64,000 nt of DNA. Source: an uncultured Collinsella sp. (GTDB lineage: Bacteria > Actinomycetota > Coriobacteriia > Coriobacteriales > Coriobacteriaceae). The position numbers and the translations under genes were made by a program. The notes beneath the pieces are model-generated. The model was given only the letters and a program-made list of their open reading frames with translations. It was not told the origin of the DNA and made no database searches. Below are positions 36,766 through 45,044 of this stretch, piece by piece (within the stretch, counting starts at the first letter, position 1; each line of letters begins with the position of its first letter). The DNA is taken from the NCBI GenBank assembly GCA_902493375.1, contig CABUPH010000010.1, positions 13,869 to 77,868 on the forward strand. Reading direction: 5' to 3'.

Positions 36766-37036
36766 GTGCGCATAAAGCGCGACCAGTGAGGCCGTTTTAT
36801 TCAGGGCAGGGACGCCTGTAACAGAACGGAAACATTACTTTCACACAATAAAGTGGCATTACTGCATAAAGTAATAGAAATACGCAGAATTATGGATAAA
36901 TGAACAAATCCAAAGAAAAGTTGAAATAATCGCCACTTTCCTTAACTAAAGCGTCTAGTATTTTGCGAACGCCGAACACGGCGAAGGATGGCCTGTCGGG
37001 TAACCGAAACCCGACGAGATTTGAGAGGAGAGCCGC
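36766..37036. promoter_or_regulatory. livK upstream region
   Basis: 271 bases, unusually A+T-rich in the first 200. The last part, forming the leader, has small hairpins including GTCGGGT / ACCCGAC (about 36996-37016). TTGAAA at 36921-36926 may be a -35 box but no good -10 follows. No gene is seen. Confidence 0.4.
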
Positions 37037-38224
37037 ATGTCGAGCCTCACCGGTAAGTCATTGAACCCTGTTATGAATCGCAGGAGCGTTATCGCGAGCG
37101 CAGCAGGTCTGGGGGCGATGTCCATTCTAGCTGGCTGCTCCTCCAACGGCGGCGACAGCGGTTCCGCTTCGAGCGACGCTTCGTTTAAGATCGGCACCAT
37201 CGGCCCGCTGACCGGCGCCAACGCGTCCTACGGCAAGTCCGTTACCCAGGGTGTCGAGCTTGGCTGCAAGGATTTCTCGACCAAGGAGCTGCCGCTTGCC
37301 AGCAAGGCCGAGGATGACCAGGCCGACGGCGAGAAGGCCGTCAACGCCTTCAACACCCTGCTCGACTGGGGCATGCAGGCCCTTGTCGGCCCGACCACCA
37401 CGGGTGCGTCGGTTGCCGTTGCCGCCGAGTGCGGTAACGACCCCAAGACGTTCATGATCACCCCGTCCGCGTCCTCCGAGGACGTCACCGACGGCAAGGA
37501 TTGCGTCTTCCAGGTTTGCTTCACCGACCCCAACCAGGGTGTCAACGCTGCCAAGTTCCTGGCGCAGAAGTATGCGGACGAGAAGTTCGTGCTGTTCTAT
37601 AACTCCGGCGACGCCTATTCTTCGGGCATCGCAGATTCCTTTAAGGCCCAGGCCGCTGAGTCCAAGCTCGAGATTGTTGACGAGGAGACCTTTAAGGACG
37701 ACTCCGCCACGAGCTTTACCAACCAGCTGACCAAGGCCAAGCAGGCCGGCGCCACCATGATCTTTGCGCCGATCTACTACACGCCGGCGTCCGTCCTGCT
37801 CAAGAACGCCAAGGACATGGGCTACGACGTCAAGATGATGGGCTGCGACGGCATGGACGGCATCCTGGGCGTTGAGGGCTTCGATACCTCTCTTGCTGAG
37901 GGTCTGCTGCTCATGACCCCGTTCTCCGCCGACGACGAGAAGAACGCCGACTTCGTTAACGCTTACAAGGATAAGTACGGCGATACCCCCGACCAGTTTG
38001 CCGCCGACGCCTACGACGGCGTGCACGCGGTGGCCGAGGCCGTCAAGGAGGCCGGTCTTGGTGTCGACGCCGATCCGACCGAGGCTGCCGAGAAGCTGTC
38101 CAAGGCTATGCTCAAGATTACCGTTGACGGTCTGACCGGCAAGCTCACCTGGAACGATAAGGGCCAGGTCCAGAAGGAGCCCACGGCGTACGTCATCACC
38201 GACGGCAAGTACGTACAGGCCTAA
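37037..38224 (+). CDS. livK: Branched-chain amino acid ABC transporter substrate-binding lipoprotein
   Basis: A 395-residue LivK-type periplasmic-binding-fold protein, captured at the membrane as a lipoprotein. The N-terminus has NRRSVIASAAGLGAMSILAGC with a lipobox (LAGC) and a twin-arginine-like RR. A Ser/Gly-rich linker follows. The mature protein begins FKIGTIGPLTGANASYG, typical of leucine/isoleucine/valine-binding proteins, with further VGPTTTGASVAVA and APIYYTPASVLL. The start follows GAGAGGAGAG. It heads the livKHMGF operon; a hairpin after its stop may reduce read-through so that binding protein is made in excess. Confidence 0.92.
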   Translation: MSSLTGKSLNPVMNRRSVIASAAGLGAMSILAGCSSNGGDSGSASSDASFKIGTIGPLTGANASYGKSVTQGVELGCKDFSTKELPLASKAEDDQADGEKAVNAFNTLLDWGMQALVGPTTTGASVAVAAECGNDPKTFMITPSASSEDVTDGKDCVFQVCFTDPNQGVNAAKFLAQKYADEKFVLFYNSGDAYSSGIADSFKAQAAESKLEIVDEETFKDDSATSFTNQLTKAKQAGATMIFAPIYYTPASVLLKNAKDMGYDVKMMGCDGMDGILGVEGFDTSLAEGLLLMTPFSADDEKNADFVNAYKDKYGDTPDQFAADAYDGVHAVAEAVKEAGLGVDADPTEAAEKLSKAMLKITVDGLTGKLTWNDKGQVQKEPTAYVITDGKYVQA

Positions 38225-38256
38225 TTGGCCGCCTTACATAGAGCGGTTTTGATCCC

Positions 38257-38286
38257 AAGCAGGGGAGGTTTTGGCCTTCCCTGCTT
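38257..38286 (+). terminator. Partial terminator between livK and livH
   Basis: AAGCAGGGGAGG pairs with CCTTCCCTGCTT (11 of 12 positions) across TTTTGG. No strong T-run follows, so it is probably an attenuating or mRNA-stabilising hairpin. A second small hairpin (AGGGAC / GTCCCT, 38298-38317) follows. Confidence 0.55.
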
Positions 38287-38363
38287 GCTTGGTATCTAGG
38301 GACAGTGTAACGTCCCTGTTTCATACATTAACTGGAAACCTATTCGAAAGGGGGATGTGGAAC

Positions 38364-39245
38364 ATGACGGTCTTTATCCAATACCTGGTCAACGGCCTGT
38401 CCATGGGCAGCGTCTACGCCATCATCGCGTTGGGCTACACCATGGTCTACGGTATCGCCAAGATGCTCAACTTCGCTCACGGCGATGTCATCATGGTCGG
38501 TGCCTATGTCTCGTTCTGCGCCACGTCGTATCTCGGCCTCCCGGGCTGGGCATCTGTAGTTCTCTCTTGTGTGGTCTGCACGGTTCTCGGTGTTCTCATT
38601 GAGGGTCTGGCCTATAAGCCGCTGCGCCAAGCAGGCCCGCTGGCCGTTCTGATCACGGCCATCGGCGTGTCTTACTTCCTGCAGAACGCCGCGCAGCTTC
38701 TGTGGGGCGCCACGCCCAAGAACTTTACTTCGCTCGTCACCTTCCCGGTGCCGGAGTTCTTGGCCAAGTTTAACGTAAGCGCCGTCTCGCTCGTCACCAT
38801 CGTCGCCTGCTTGGTTATCATGGCCGGCCTGATGTTCTTTACAGGTAAGACCAAGATGGGCAAGGCCATGCGCGCCGTGTCCGAGGACAAGGCCGCCGCT
38901 CAGCTCATGGGCATCAACGTCAACCGCACCATCTCGATGACGTTCGCCATCGGCTCCGCCCTTGCCGCCATCGCCGGCGTGCTCCTGTGCTCCTACTCGC
39001 CGGTCCTGCAGCCCACCACGGGCGCCATGCCTGGCATCAAGGCCTTCGACGCTGCCGTTTTCGGCGGCATCGGCTCCATCCCCGGTGCCTTTGTCGGCGG
39101 CATTCTCATCGGCATCATCGAGGCGATGGCGCAGGCTTACATTTCCACGAGCCTTGCCAACTCCATCGTCTTTGGTGTTTTGATCATCGTCCTGCTCGTC
39201 AAGCCTGCCGGCCTCTTGGGCAAGTACGTCCCCGAGAAGGTGTAG
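38364..39245 (+). CDS. livH: Branched-chain amino acid ABC transporter permease LivH
   Basis: A 293-residue LivH-type permease with about eight membrane helices. Signature features are QYLVNGLSMGSVYAIIALGYTMVYGI, MLNFAHGDVIMVGAY, and the cytoplasmic loop KAMRAVSEDKAAAQLMGIN that couples to the ATPases. ATG 38364 is chosen because AAAGGGGG lies 10 bases upstream; ATG 38355 is too close to it. Next is livM. Confidence 0.9.
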   Translation: MTVFIQYLVNGLSMGSVYAIIALGYTMVYGIAKMLNFAHGDVIMVGAYVSFCATSYLGLPGWASVVLSCVVCTVLGVLIEGLAYKPLRQAGPLAVLITAIGVSYFLQNAAQLLWGATPKNFTSLVTFPVPEFLAKFNVSAVSLVTIVACLVIMAGLMFFTGKTKMGKAMRAVSEDKAAAQLMGINVNRTISMTFAIGSALAAIAGVLLCSYSPVLQPTTGAMPGIKAFDAAVFGGIGSIPGAFVGGILIGIIEAMAQAYISTSLANSIVFGVLIIVLLVKPAGLLGKYVPEKV

Positions 39246-39254
39246 GTGAGCGTT

Positions 39255-40334
39255 ATGAAGTTTCTTAAAGACAAGCAGACGCGTCACGACTTTGTCACGT
39301 ACGCCATGTGCGTTGTGGCGTTCGCCATCGTGTTCTTTATGCAGTCCAACCACATGATCCCGCGCATGATCGCCGGTCAGCTGGTTCCCATCACGGCCTA
39401 TATCGTCATGGCCATCTCCCTTAACCTCGTCGTCGGCATCGCGGGCGACTTGTCGCTGGGCCACGCGGGCTTTATGAGCGTCGGTGCCTATACGGGCATC
39501 GTCACTGCCGTCGCGCTGGAGAGCACCGTTCCGTCCGATCCGATGCGTCTGATCATCAGCATTGTGGTCGGCGCTATCGCCGCTGCCATCTTGGGCTTCT
39601 TGATCGGTATCCCGGTCCTGCGCCTGAGCGGCGACTATCTGGCCATTGTGACCCTGGCTTTTGGCGAGATCATCAAAGAGGTCGTCACCTGCCTCATTGT
39701 GGGCGTCGATTCCCGCGGCCTGCATGTGATCTTTAACATCACGGGTAACTCTACGATCGACGACCTGCACCTGCTCGAGGACGGCACCGCCATCATCAAG
39801 GGCGCGCAGGGCGCATCGGGCGTGTCGACCTATTCGACCTTCCTTGCCGGCGCAATCCTGGTTATGGTCGCGCTCGTGATTGTGCTCAACCTGGTTCGCA
39901 GCCGTACCGGTCGTGCCATTATTGCCGTGCGCGACAACAAGATCGCTGCCGAGTCTGTGGGCATCTCCGTCACCCAGTACCGCATGATCGCCTTCGTGGT
40001 TTCCGCTGCCCTCGCCGGTGCTGCTGGAGCCCTGTTCGGCGGTAACTTCTCGCAGCTTTCCGCCACTAAGTTCGACTTCAATACGTCCATCCTCATTCTG
40101 GTGTTCGTGGTCCTGGGCGGCCTGGGCAACATGCGCGGCTCCGTTATCGCCGCGGCGCTGCTCACGGTGCTCCCCGAGCTGCTCCGTCAGTTCTCGGACT
40201 ACCGCATGCTCATCTACGCCATCGTGTTGATTCTGGTCATGGTCTTTACTAACAACCCACAGCTCAAGGCGTTCTTCGCACGCATTAAGGATCGCTTTGC
40301 TTCCAAGAAGGAGGTGGCAGCCGATGCCCAGTAA
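39255..40334 (+). CDS. livM: Branched-chain amino acid ABC transporter permease LivM
   Basis: A 359-residue LivM-type permease. Visible are the family stretches ISLNLVVGIAGDLSLGHAGFMSVGAY, LSGDYLAIVTLAFGEI and the coupling loop AIIAVRDNKIAAESVGISVTQYRM. Start ATG 39255 or the GTG at 39246 directly after the livH stop are both possible. It overlaps livG by 11 bases, so the operon is tightly coupled. Confidence 0.9.
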   Translation: MKFLKDKQTRHDFVTYAMCVVAFAIVFFMQSNHMIPRMIAGQLVPITAYIVMAISLNLVVGIAGDLSLGHAGFMSVGAYTGIVTAVALESTVPSDPMRLIISIVVGAIAAAILGFLIGIPVLRLSGDYLAIVTLAFGEIIKEVVTCLIVGVDSRGLHVIFNITGNSTIDDLHLLEDGTAIIKGAQGASGVSTYSTFLAGAILVMVALVIVLNLVRSRTGRAIIAVRDNKIAAESVGISVTQYRMIAFVVSAALAGAAGALFGGNFSQLSATKFDFNTSILILVFVVLGGLGNMRGSVIAAALLTVLPELLRQFSDYRMLIYAIVLILVMVFTNNPQLKAFFARIKDRFASKKEVAADAQ

Positions 40335-41184
40335 GTTTGAGTTCAACAAGGGCAAGATGGTCCCGTATCCTTCTGGCGCCATCGTTCCCGACCGCGACCT
40401 GGGCCAGCGCCCGGCGCTCGAGTGCATTCACCTGGGCATTGAATTCGGCGGCCTTAAGGCGGTCGACGACTTTAGCCTAACCATCGGCAAGACCGAGATT
40501 GCCGGTCTCATCGGCCCCAACGGTGCCGGCAAGACCACGGTCTTCAACCTGCTCACCAAGGTGTACCAGCCTACGCACGGCACCATCCTGCTCGACGGTG
40601 AGGACACTTCGGGCAAGTCGGTCTACCAGGTCAACCGCATGGGTATTGCCCGTACGTTCCAGAACATTCGCCTGTTCAACACCATGACGGTGGAGGACAA
40701 TGTTAAGGTCGGCCTGCACAACCAGGAGCGCTACTCCGGCTTTGAGGGCGTGCTGCGCCTGCCGACGTATTGGAAGCACGAGAAGGCCGCCCACGAGCGC
40801 GCCATGGAGCTACTGTCCATTTTTGACATGGAGCACCTGGCAAATGAACAGGCCGGATCGCTGCCTTACGGCGCCCAGCGTCGTCTGGAGATCGTCCGCG
40901 CGCTTGCCACCAACCCCAAGCTGCTGTTGCTCGACGAACCTGCCGCCGGCATGAACCCGTCCGAGACCGCAGAGCTCATGGCGAACATCGTCAAGATTCG
41001 CGACACCTTTGGCATTGCCATCATGCTTATCGAGCATGATATGTCGCTCGTTATGAACATCTGCGAGGGCATCTGCGTGCTTAACTTTGGCAAGGTCATC
41101 GCCAAGGGCACGGCAGAGGAAATCCAGAACAACGACGCCGTTATCGAGGCGTATCTGGGTAAGCAGGATAAGGGGGAGAACTAA
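40324..41184 (+). CDS. livG: Branched-chain amino acid ABC transporter ATPase LivG
   Basis: A 286-residue ABC ATPase. Walker A is GPNGAGKTT, the signature region reads LPYGAQRRLEIVRAL (the LSGGQ position is YGAQ, as usual in LivG), Walker B is LLLLDEPAAGMNPSE, and the switch His lies in IEHDMSLVM. A 35-residue N-terminal extension precedes the ABC domain. GGAGGTGGC precedes the start. It is followed at once by livF. Confidence 0.92.
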   Translation: MPSKFEFNKGKMVPYPSGAIVPDRDLGQRPALECIHLGIEFGGLKAVDDFSLTIGKTEIAGLIGPNGAGKTTVFNLLTKVYQPTHGTILLDGEDTSGKSVYQVNRMGIARTFQNIRLFNTMTVEDNVKVGLHNQERYSGFEGVLRLPTYWKHEKAAHERAMELLSIFDMEHLANEQAGSLPYGAQRRLEIVRALATNPKLLLLDEPAAGMNPSETAELMANIVKIRDTFGIAIMLIEHDMSLVMNICEGICVLNFGKVIAKGTAEEIQNNDAVIEAYLGKQDKGEN

Positions 41185-41898
41185 ATGGCAGAGCCGATGC
41201 TTTCCGTCTACAACATCAACGTCTGGTACGGCGCCATCCACGCCATCAAGGACATCTCCTTTAACGTTAATGAGGGCGAGATCGTGGCCTTGATTGGTGC
41301 CAACGGTGCCGGCAAGTCCACAACGCTCAAGACCGTCTCGGGCCTGCTACGCTCCAAGACCGGCTCCATCAAGTTTATGGGCGAGGACATTACCCATACG
41401 CCCGCTGATAAGCTGGTTGGTAAGGGCCTGGCTCAAGTTCCCGAGGGTCGTCGCGCCTTTTTGCAGATGACGGTCGAGGAGAACCTGGAGATGGGTGCCT
41501 ATACGCAGCCCAAGTCCACGGTGGCTCCGGGCCTGGAGCGCGTCTACGAGCAGTTCCCGCGCCTGAAGGAACGTCGTCGCCAGGTCGCCGGTACCCTTTC
41601 AGGCGGCGAGCAGCAGATGCTCGTTATGGGGCGCGCCCTTATGAGTAACCCCAAACTGCTTATGCTCGACGAACCTTCCATGGGTCTGGCGCCGATTCTG
41701 ATCGAACAGATCTTCCAGATTGTCGAGGACCTGCACAAGGCCGGCACCACGGTGCTTCTGGTCGAGCAAAACGCGCAGATGGCGCTTTCCATTGCCACAC
41801 GCGGTTACGTGCTCGAGACCGGCAAGATCACCATGACCGGCACGGGCCAAGAGCTCCTGCATGACGACAACGTCCGCAAAGCCTACCTCGGAGGCTAA
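41185..41898 (+). CDS. livF: Branched-chain amino acid ABC transporter ATPase LivF
   Basis: A 237-residue ABC ATPase. Walker A is GANGAGKST, the signature LSGGEQQMLVMGRAL, Walker B LLMLDEPSMGLAP, and the switch region LVEQNAQMAL (Gln-Asn as typical of LivF). It begins directly after the livG stop. It ends the operon before a strong terminator. Confidence 0.93.
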   Translation: MAEPMLSVYNINVWYGAIHAIKDISFNVNEGEIVALIGANGAGKSTTLKTVSGLLRSKTGSIKFMGEDITHTPADKLVGKGLAQVPEGRRAFLQMTVEENLEMGAYTQPKSTVAPGLERVYEQFPRLKERRRQVAGTLSGGEQQMLVMGRALMSNPKLLMLDEPSMGLAPILIEQIFQIVEDLHKAGTTVLLVEQNAQMALSIATRGYVLETGKITMTGTGQELLHDDNVRKAYLGG

Positions 41899-41908
41899 CC
41901 CACCTAAC

Positions 41909-41945
41909 AAAAGGGGCGCTGACTATCTCAGTCAGCGCCCCTTTT
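41909..41945 (+). terminator. liv operon terminator
   Basis: AAAAGGGGCGCTGACT pairs perfectly with AGTCAGCGCCCCTTTT across a 5-base loop and runs into TTTTT, a very strong intrinsic terminator 11 bases after the livF stop. Confidence 0.93.
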
Positions 41946-41946
41946 T

Positions 41947-42015
41947 AAGTTGCGGTGAAATAGGGACTGAATACGGGCTCCAGAGGCCAAAAGAGTCCCT
42001 ATTCCACCGCAACTT
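41947..42015. repeat. Long near-perfect palindrome downstream of the liv operon
   Basis: Arms 41947-41968 and 41994-42015 are inverted repeats matching at 21 of 22 positions, around a 25-base loop. The arms contain GCGGTG and TAGGGACT. It follows directly after the liv terminator and precedes cutC. It looks like a mobile or repetitive extragenic palindrome rather than a terminator, since no T-run follows. Confidence 0.7.
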
Positions 42016-42073
42016 CATGGGGATGTGTGACAATGCCCGTCGGAAAACATCTGCTGTCTTTGGGGGTCTATCT

Positions 42074-42751
42074 ATGCTGTACGAGTTTTGTGCCGAGAAC
42101 TTTGAGCGGGTGCCGGCGGCTATCGATGCCGGTGCAAGGCGTATCGAGCTGTGCGACAACCTTGCCGTTGGTGGCACCACGCCTTCGGCCGGCGTTATCA
42201 GCGCTACGACCAACTATGCACACGAGCACGATGCGCGGGTGATGTGCATGATTCGCCCGCGTGGCGGCGACTTTCACTACAACCAGGACGAGTTGCGTAT
42301 GATGGAGATGGACCTGGGCCTTGCCGTGAGCGCCGGCGTTGACGGCTTGGTCTTTGGCTGCTGCAAGCCCTGCGCTGGCGGATGGGCACTCGACGAGCTT
42401 ACGTTGGGCGCTCTCGTGATGGCCGCGGGCTGCGCGACCGAGGAATGCAAGCGTGAGCCCATCGACATCACCTTCCACATGGCGTTTGATCAGCTCTCGC
42501 CCGAGGCTCAGCTCGACGCGATTGACATACTCGCCGACTGCGGCATCACACGCATCCTGACGCATGGTGGCGCTGCCGGTACGCCGATCGAGGACAACTT
42601 CGAAAACCTGGCCCGCTTGATCGAGTATGCGGGCGACCGCTTGACCATCCTTCCCGGCGGCGGCATTTCCACGGTCAACCGCGATACCGTGGCGGCGGCA
42701 CTGGGCGTCTCCGAGCTCCATGGCACCAAGATTGTGCCGCTGGAGGTATAA
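42074..42751 (+). CDS. cutC: CutC-family protein
   Basis: A 225-residue TIM-barrel protein of the CutC family, named for copper homeostasis in E. coli though the enzymatic role is unsettled. Features: AGARRIELCDNLAVGGTTPSAG, RPRGGDFHYNQDE, FHMAFDQ, RILTHGGA and the C-terminal LPGGGISTVN. The start at 42074 follows TGGGGGTCTATCT. The next gene starts three bases after its stop, so the two form an operon. Confidence 0.88.
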   Translation: MLYEFCAENFERVPAAIDAGARRIELCDNLAVGGTTPSAGVISATTNYAHEHDARVMCMIRPRGGDFHYNQDELRMMEMDLGLAVSAGVDGLVFGCCKPCAGGWALDELTLGALVMAAGCATEECKREPIDITFHMAFDQLSPEAQLDAIDILADCGITRILTHGGAAGTPIEDNFENLARLIEYAGDRLTILPGGGISTVNRDTVAAALGVSELHGTKIVPLEV

Positions 42752-42754
42752 CCC

Positions 42755-43552
42755 ATGACGCTGGTATTTGACGTTCAGCAGGCGAACGGTAAGCCCGACG
42801 ACAACCGTCGTCCCGGCACCGCGTGCCCCTTTTGCGATACCGAAGGGCTCACCGACATCATTCGCCGTGATGGCGATTGCATTTGGCTCGAGAATAAGTT
42901 CAAGACCCTGCGCGCCACCCGTCAAACCGTGCTGATCGAGTCGGCCGATCACGATGCCGACCTGGTGATCTATGAGCCGGATGAACTCCACCATGTGATG
43001 CGGTTTGCCCTGGGTTGCTGGCAGCAGATGATCGATTCACAGCAGTATCGAAGCGTGCTCATGTACAAGAACAAGGGTCCGCTCTCGGGCGGTAGCCTCG
43101 TTCATCCGCACATGCAGATTGTGGGTTTGGAGCAGGAAGACGGCTATGCTTCGCTGGCTTCCGCCAATTTCGAAGGCATCAATGTCTGGCAACAGGGGAG
43201 GATCTCGGCCAACATCTCAACCGAACCCATCATGGGGTTCTTTGAGATCAACGTTTCAGCCCCGCAGGGAATCGCCGCCAGCGATGACACGAGAGATCAA
43301 GCCGAGGCGGATCTCTTCGCCGATGCAATCCAGGTAGCTCTGCGCTATATCCTGAACGAGCACCACGGTGGTCGCGCAGAGTCGTATAACCTGTTCTTCT
43401 ATCACCTGGGCGGTCGGACCATTGCCAAGGCGCTGCCGCGTTGGGTGGTTTCGCCCTACTTTGTCGGCTATCGTTTGGCCCAGGTCAATGCTGAGACAAC
43501 GCTCGATATCGATGCTGAGCGCCTGCGTGCGCATCTGGAAACGCTCGTATAG
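42755..43552 (+). CDS. HIT-superfamily GalT-like protein (DUF4931-type)
   Basis: A 265-residue protein with a CPFC zinc-type pair near the N-terminus and a HIT/GalT-type active motif HPHMQ (in GGSLVHPHMQIVGL). This places it among galactose-1-phosphate-uridylyltransferase-like nucleotidyl transferases or hydrolases (DUF4931). True GalT is longer and uses HPH-Q in a different setting, so the substrate is unknown. It is co-transcribed with cutC. Confidence 0.75.
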   Translation: MTLVFDVQQANGKPDDNRRPGTACPFCDTEGLTDIIRRDGDCIWLENKFKTLRATRQTVLIESADHDADLVIYEPDELHHVMRFALGCWQQMIDSQQYRSVLMYKNKGPLSGGSLVHPHMQIVGLEQEDGYASLASANFEGINVWQQGRISANISTEPIMGFFEINVSAPQGIAASDDTRDQAEADLFADAIQVALRYILNEHHGGRAESYNLFFYHLGGRTIAKALPRWVVSPYFVGYRLAQVNAETTLDIDAERLRAHLETLV

Positions 43553-43582
43553 CAAGACTAACACCCGCGTAATGCGGACAGT

Positions 43583-44581
43583 CTAGCGTGCCATGGCGTC
43601 GCGGCCGGCTTCGACGCGCTTGCGCTGGGCGGCGCGCTCCTCGCCGGTCAGACGCTCAAAGAGATGCCCGATAAGCGAGGCGAGTACCTGCTGAAACAGC
43701 GTTCCGCACATGACGGGAAACACGACTTCGCCCGGAAAGTACTGCGTGGCGATGACGGCGCCCGAAGAGATGTTACGCATGCCGCAGGTAAAGCACATGG
43801 TGGTCGTCTCGCTATATGGCAGATGCAGCGCATGGGCGACCAGAAAACCGACGACAAAGCCACTGATGGCGAAGACCAAAATAAAGAGGGCGACTTCCAG
43901 GCGCACCGCGTTCATGTGCAGCACGTACTCGCTCATGGCGGTGGAGTTGGAGGCGATAACGCCCATCATCATGAATTTGCAGGCGGGCGAGAGCACGGGG
44001 GAGAGCTTCTCGTGTCCCCATCCACGCGTGAGCTCGTTGATCACGATGCCGAGCACGGCGGGGATGGCGATCATAAAGGCCATGTCTTGCATCATGCTCG
44101 GCACATCGATCGAGACGGTGGCACCCAGCAAGAGCTTAAGCGTGAGCGGAATCGTCACAGGGGAGATAACCGAGGACGTCAGGATGATGGTGAGCGCGAG
44201 CGGGCCGTTGCCGCCGAACATGCTGATCCACATAAAAGCGGTGACGGCCACGGGTACGCTGTACTCGAGCACGATGCCGCAGACAAGGTTGGGGTTGGAG
44301 CCAAAGAAGAGTGACCCTATGGCATACGCCGCGATGGGAATAAGCACTGCCGAGACCAGCAGCGCCAGAATCAGGTGCAGCGGACGGTGGAACACCTCGG
44401 CTACCTGGTGAAAAGTGTTGCTGAGCGCGCCCTGAAACGTCATAAAGGCGAAGAGGGCGGGAACAATGGGCTTGAGCACGCCGATCTGCTGGGGAAAGAG
44501 CACGCCGAGCGCCACGCAAATCGGAACGATGATCTGCATATGCCCCGCGAGGAACTTTCCCAGTCCAGCCCATTGCTTCAT
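43583..44581 (-). CDS. Bile acid:sodium symporter family (BASS) transporter
   Basis: A 332-residue protein with nine or ten membrane helices. It begins with HMQIIVPICVALGVLFP, contains the BASS-type EYSVPVAVTAFMWISMFGGNGPLALTIIL and a CGMRNISSGAVIA region near the C-terminus corresponding to the ion-binding crossover. Members move bile acids, pantoate, pyruvate or arsenite-type solutes; the substrate cannot be set from sequence. It is convergent with the HIT gene, and its 5' side faces the left end of the mobile element. Confidence 0.82.
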   Translation of the reverse strand: MKQWAGLGKFLAGHMQIIVPICVALGVLFPQQIGVLKPIVPALFAFMTFQGALSNTFHQVAEVFHRPLHLILALLVSAVLIPIAAYAIGSLFFGSNPNLVCGIVLEYSVPVAVTAFMWISMFGGNGPLALTIILTSSVISPVTIPLTLKLLLGATVSIDVPSMMQDMAFMIAIPAVLGIVINELTRGWGHEKLSPVLSPACKFMMMGVIASNSTAMSEYVLHMNAVRLEVALFILVFAISGFVVGFLVAHALHLPYSETTTMCFTCGMRNISSGAVIATQYFPGEVVFPVMCGTLFQQVLASLIGHLFERLTGEERAAQRKRVEAGRDAMAR

Positions 44582-44666
44582 ATGTCCCGTGACTCCCTTT
44601 ATCCGCGAACTCGTTTGTATGGATATGCTAGACGCTCGTATGCGTCCGTGCGGCTGAAACGCTCGA

Positions 44667-44687
44667 TTATTTCGAGACTATTACCGC
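44667..44687 (+). repeat. attL direct repeat
   Basis: 21-base repeat TTATTTCGAGAC + T + ATTACCGC. The right copy differs only at base 13 (C). It defines the left junction with the chromosome, 86 bases upstream of the BASS transporter start. Confidence 0.8.
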
Positions 44688-44802
44688 TTCGAGCTGTTCC
44701 CAAGCCCCTGACCTGTTGTCGAACGTTCGAACACGTTGGCAGCGCAACCCATCGGCAACCATTACGCCGCTATCGCTCGGATAACCAGTGTTTTCGATGG
44801 AT

Positions 44803-44882
44803 GGGGGTTGCAAGTTTTCAATGATGCGAAACAGGGGGTTCCATATATAACCCCCGCGCATTGTTGGAAACTGGCAACCCCC
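44803..44882. repeat. Nested inverted repeat at the element left end
   Basis: Outer arms 44803-44828 and 44857-44882 match at 22 of 26 positions; they start GGGGGTTGC and end GCAACCCCC. Inside the loop lies a perfect GGGGGTT / AACCCCC hairpin (44834-44840, 44849-44855). The inner arm repeats the first seven bases of the outer arm. It lies 115 bases from attL in a gene-free stretch and could be a single-strand origin, transfer site or integrase arm region. Confidence 0.75.
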
Positions 44883-44943
44883 AGCTGTCGATAACGCGGC
44901 TCTGGCATGGTTCCCTTGGCTTTTCAGAAAAATCTAGAATAGT

Positions 44944-45008
44944 GCTTGCAACAGTCGCTGAATGTCGGTATTATTCATTTAAGGCAACAGTCAGTGACTG
45001 TTGCAAGC
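44944..45008. promoter_or_regulatory. Operator-like inverted repeats over the element promoter
   Basis: The 17-base sequence GCTTGCAACAGTCGCTG (44944-44960) recurs inverted at 44992-45008 with one mismatch. In addition GCAACAGTCA / GTGACTGTTGC (44984-45004) forms an uninterrupted palindrome with 10-base arms around one centre base. One site covers the -35 box and the other lies just past the start of transcription. This is a classic arrangement for a repressor, or for iteron binding by Rep. Confidence 0.65.
44946..44974 (+). promoter_or_regulatory. Promoter of the element's first operon
   Basis: TTGCAA (44946-44951) and TATTAT (44969-44974) with 17-base spacing form a good sigma-70-type promoter, 70 bases upstream of the first element gene. 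The -35 box lies inside a copy of the operator-like repeat. Confidence 0.7.
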
Positions 45009-45044
45009 ATTTGGCGAATGCCGTACTGACTGAAAGGAATTAAA

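Noticed and set aside
38340..40427. A 695-codon open frame antisense to livH-livM
   Set aside because: Highly charged Asp/His/Gly repeats typical of antisense of membrane-protein codons; no start signals.
44861..45043. 60-codon open frame at the element left end
   Set aside because: It crosses the nested hairpin, promoter and operator repeats and has no ribosome site; the region is better read as regulatory.
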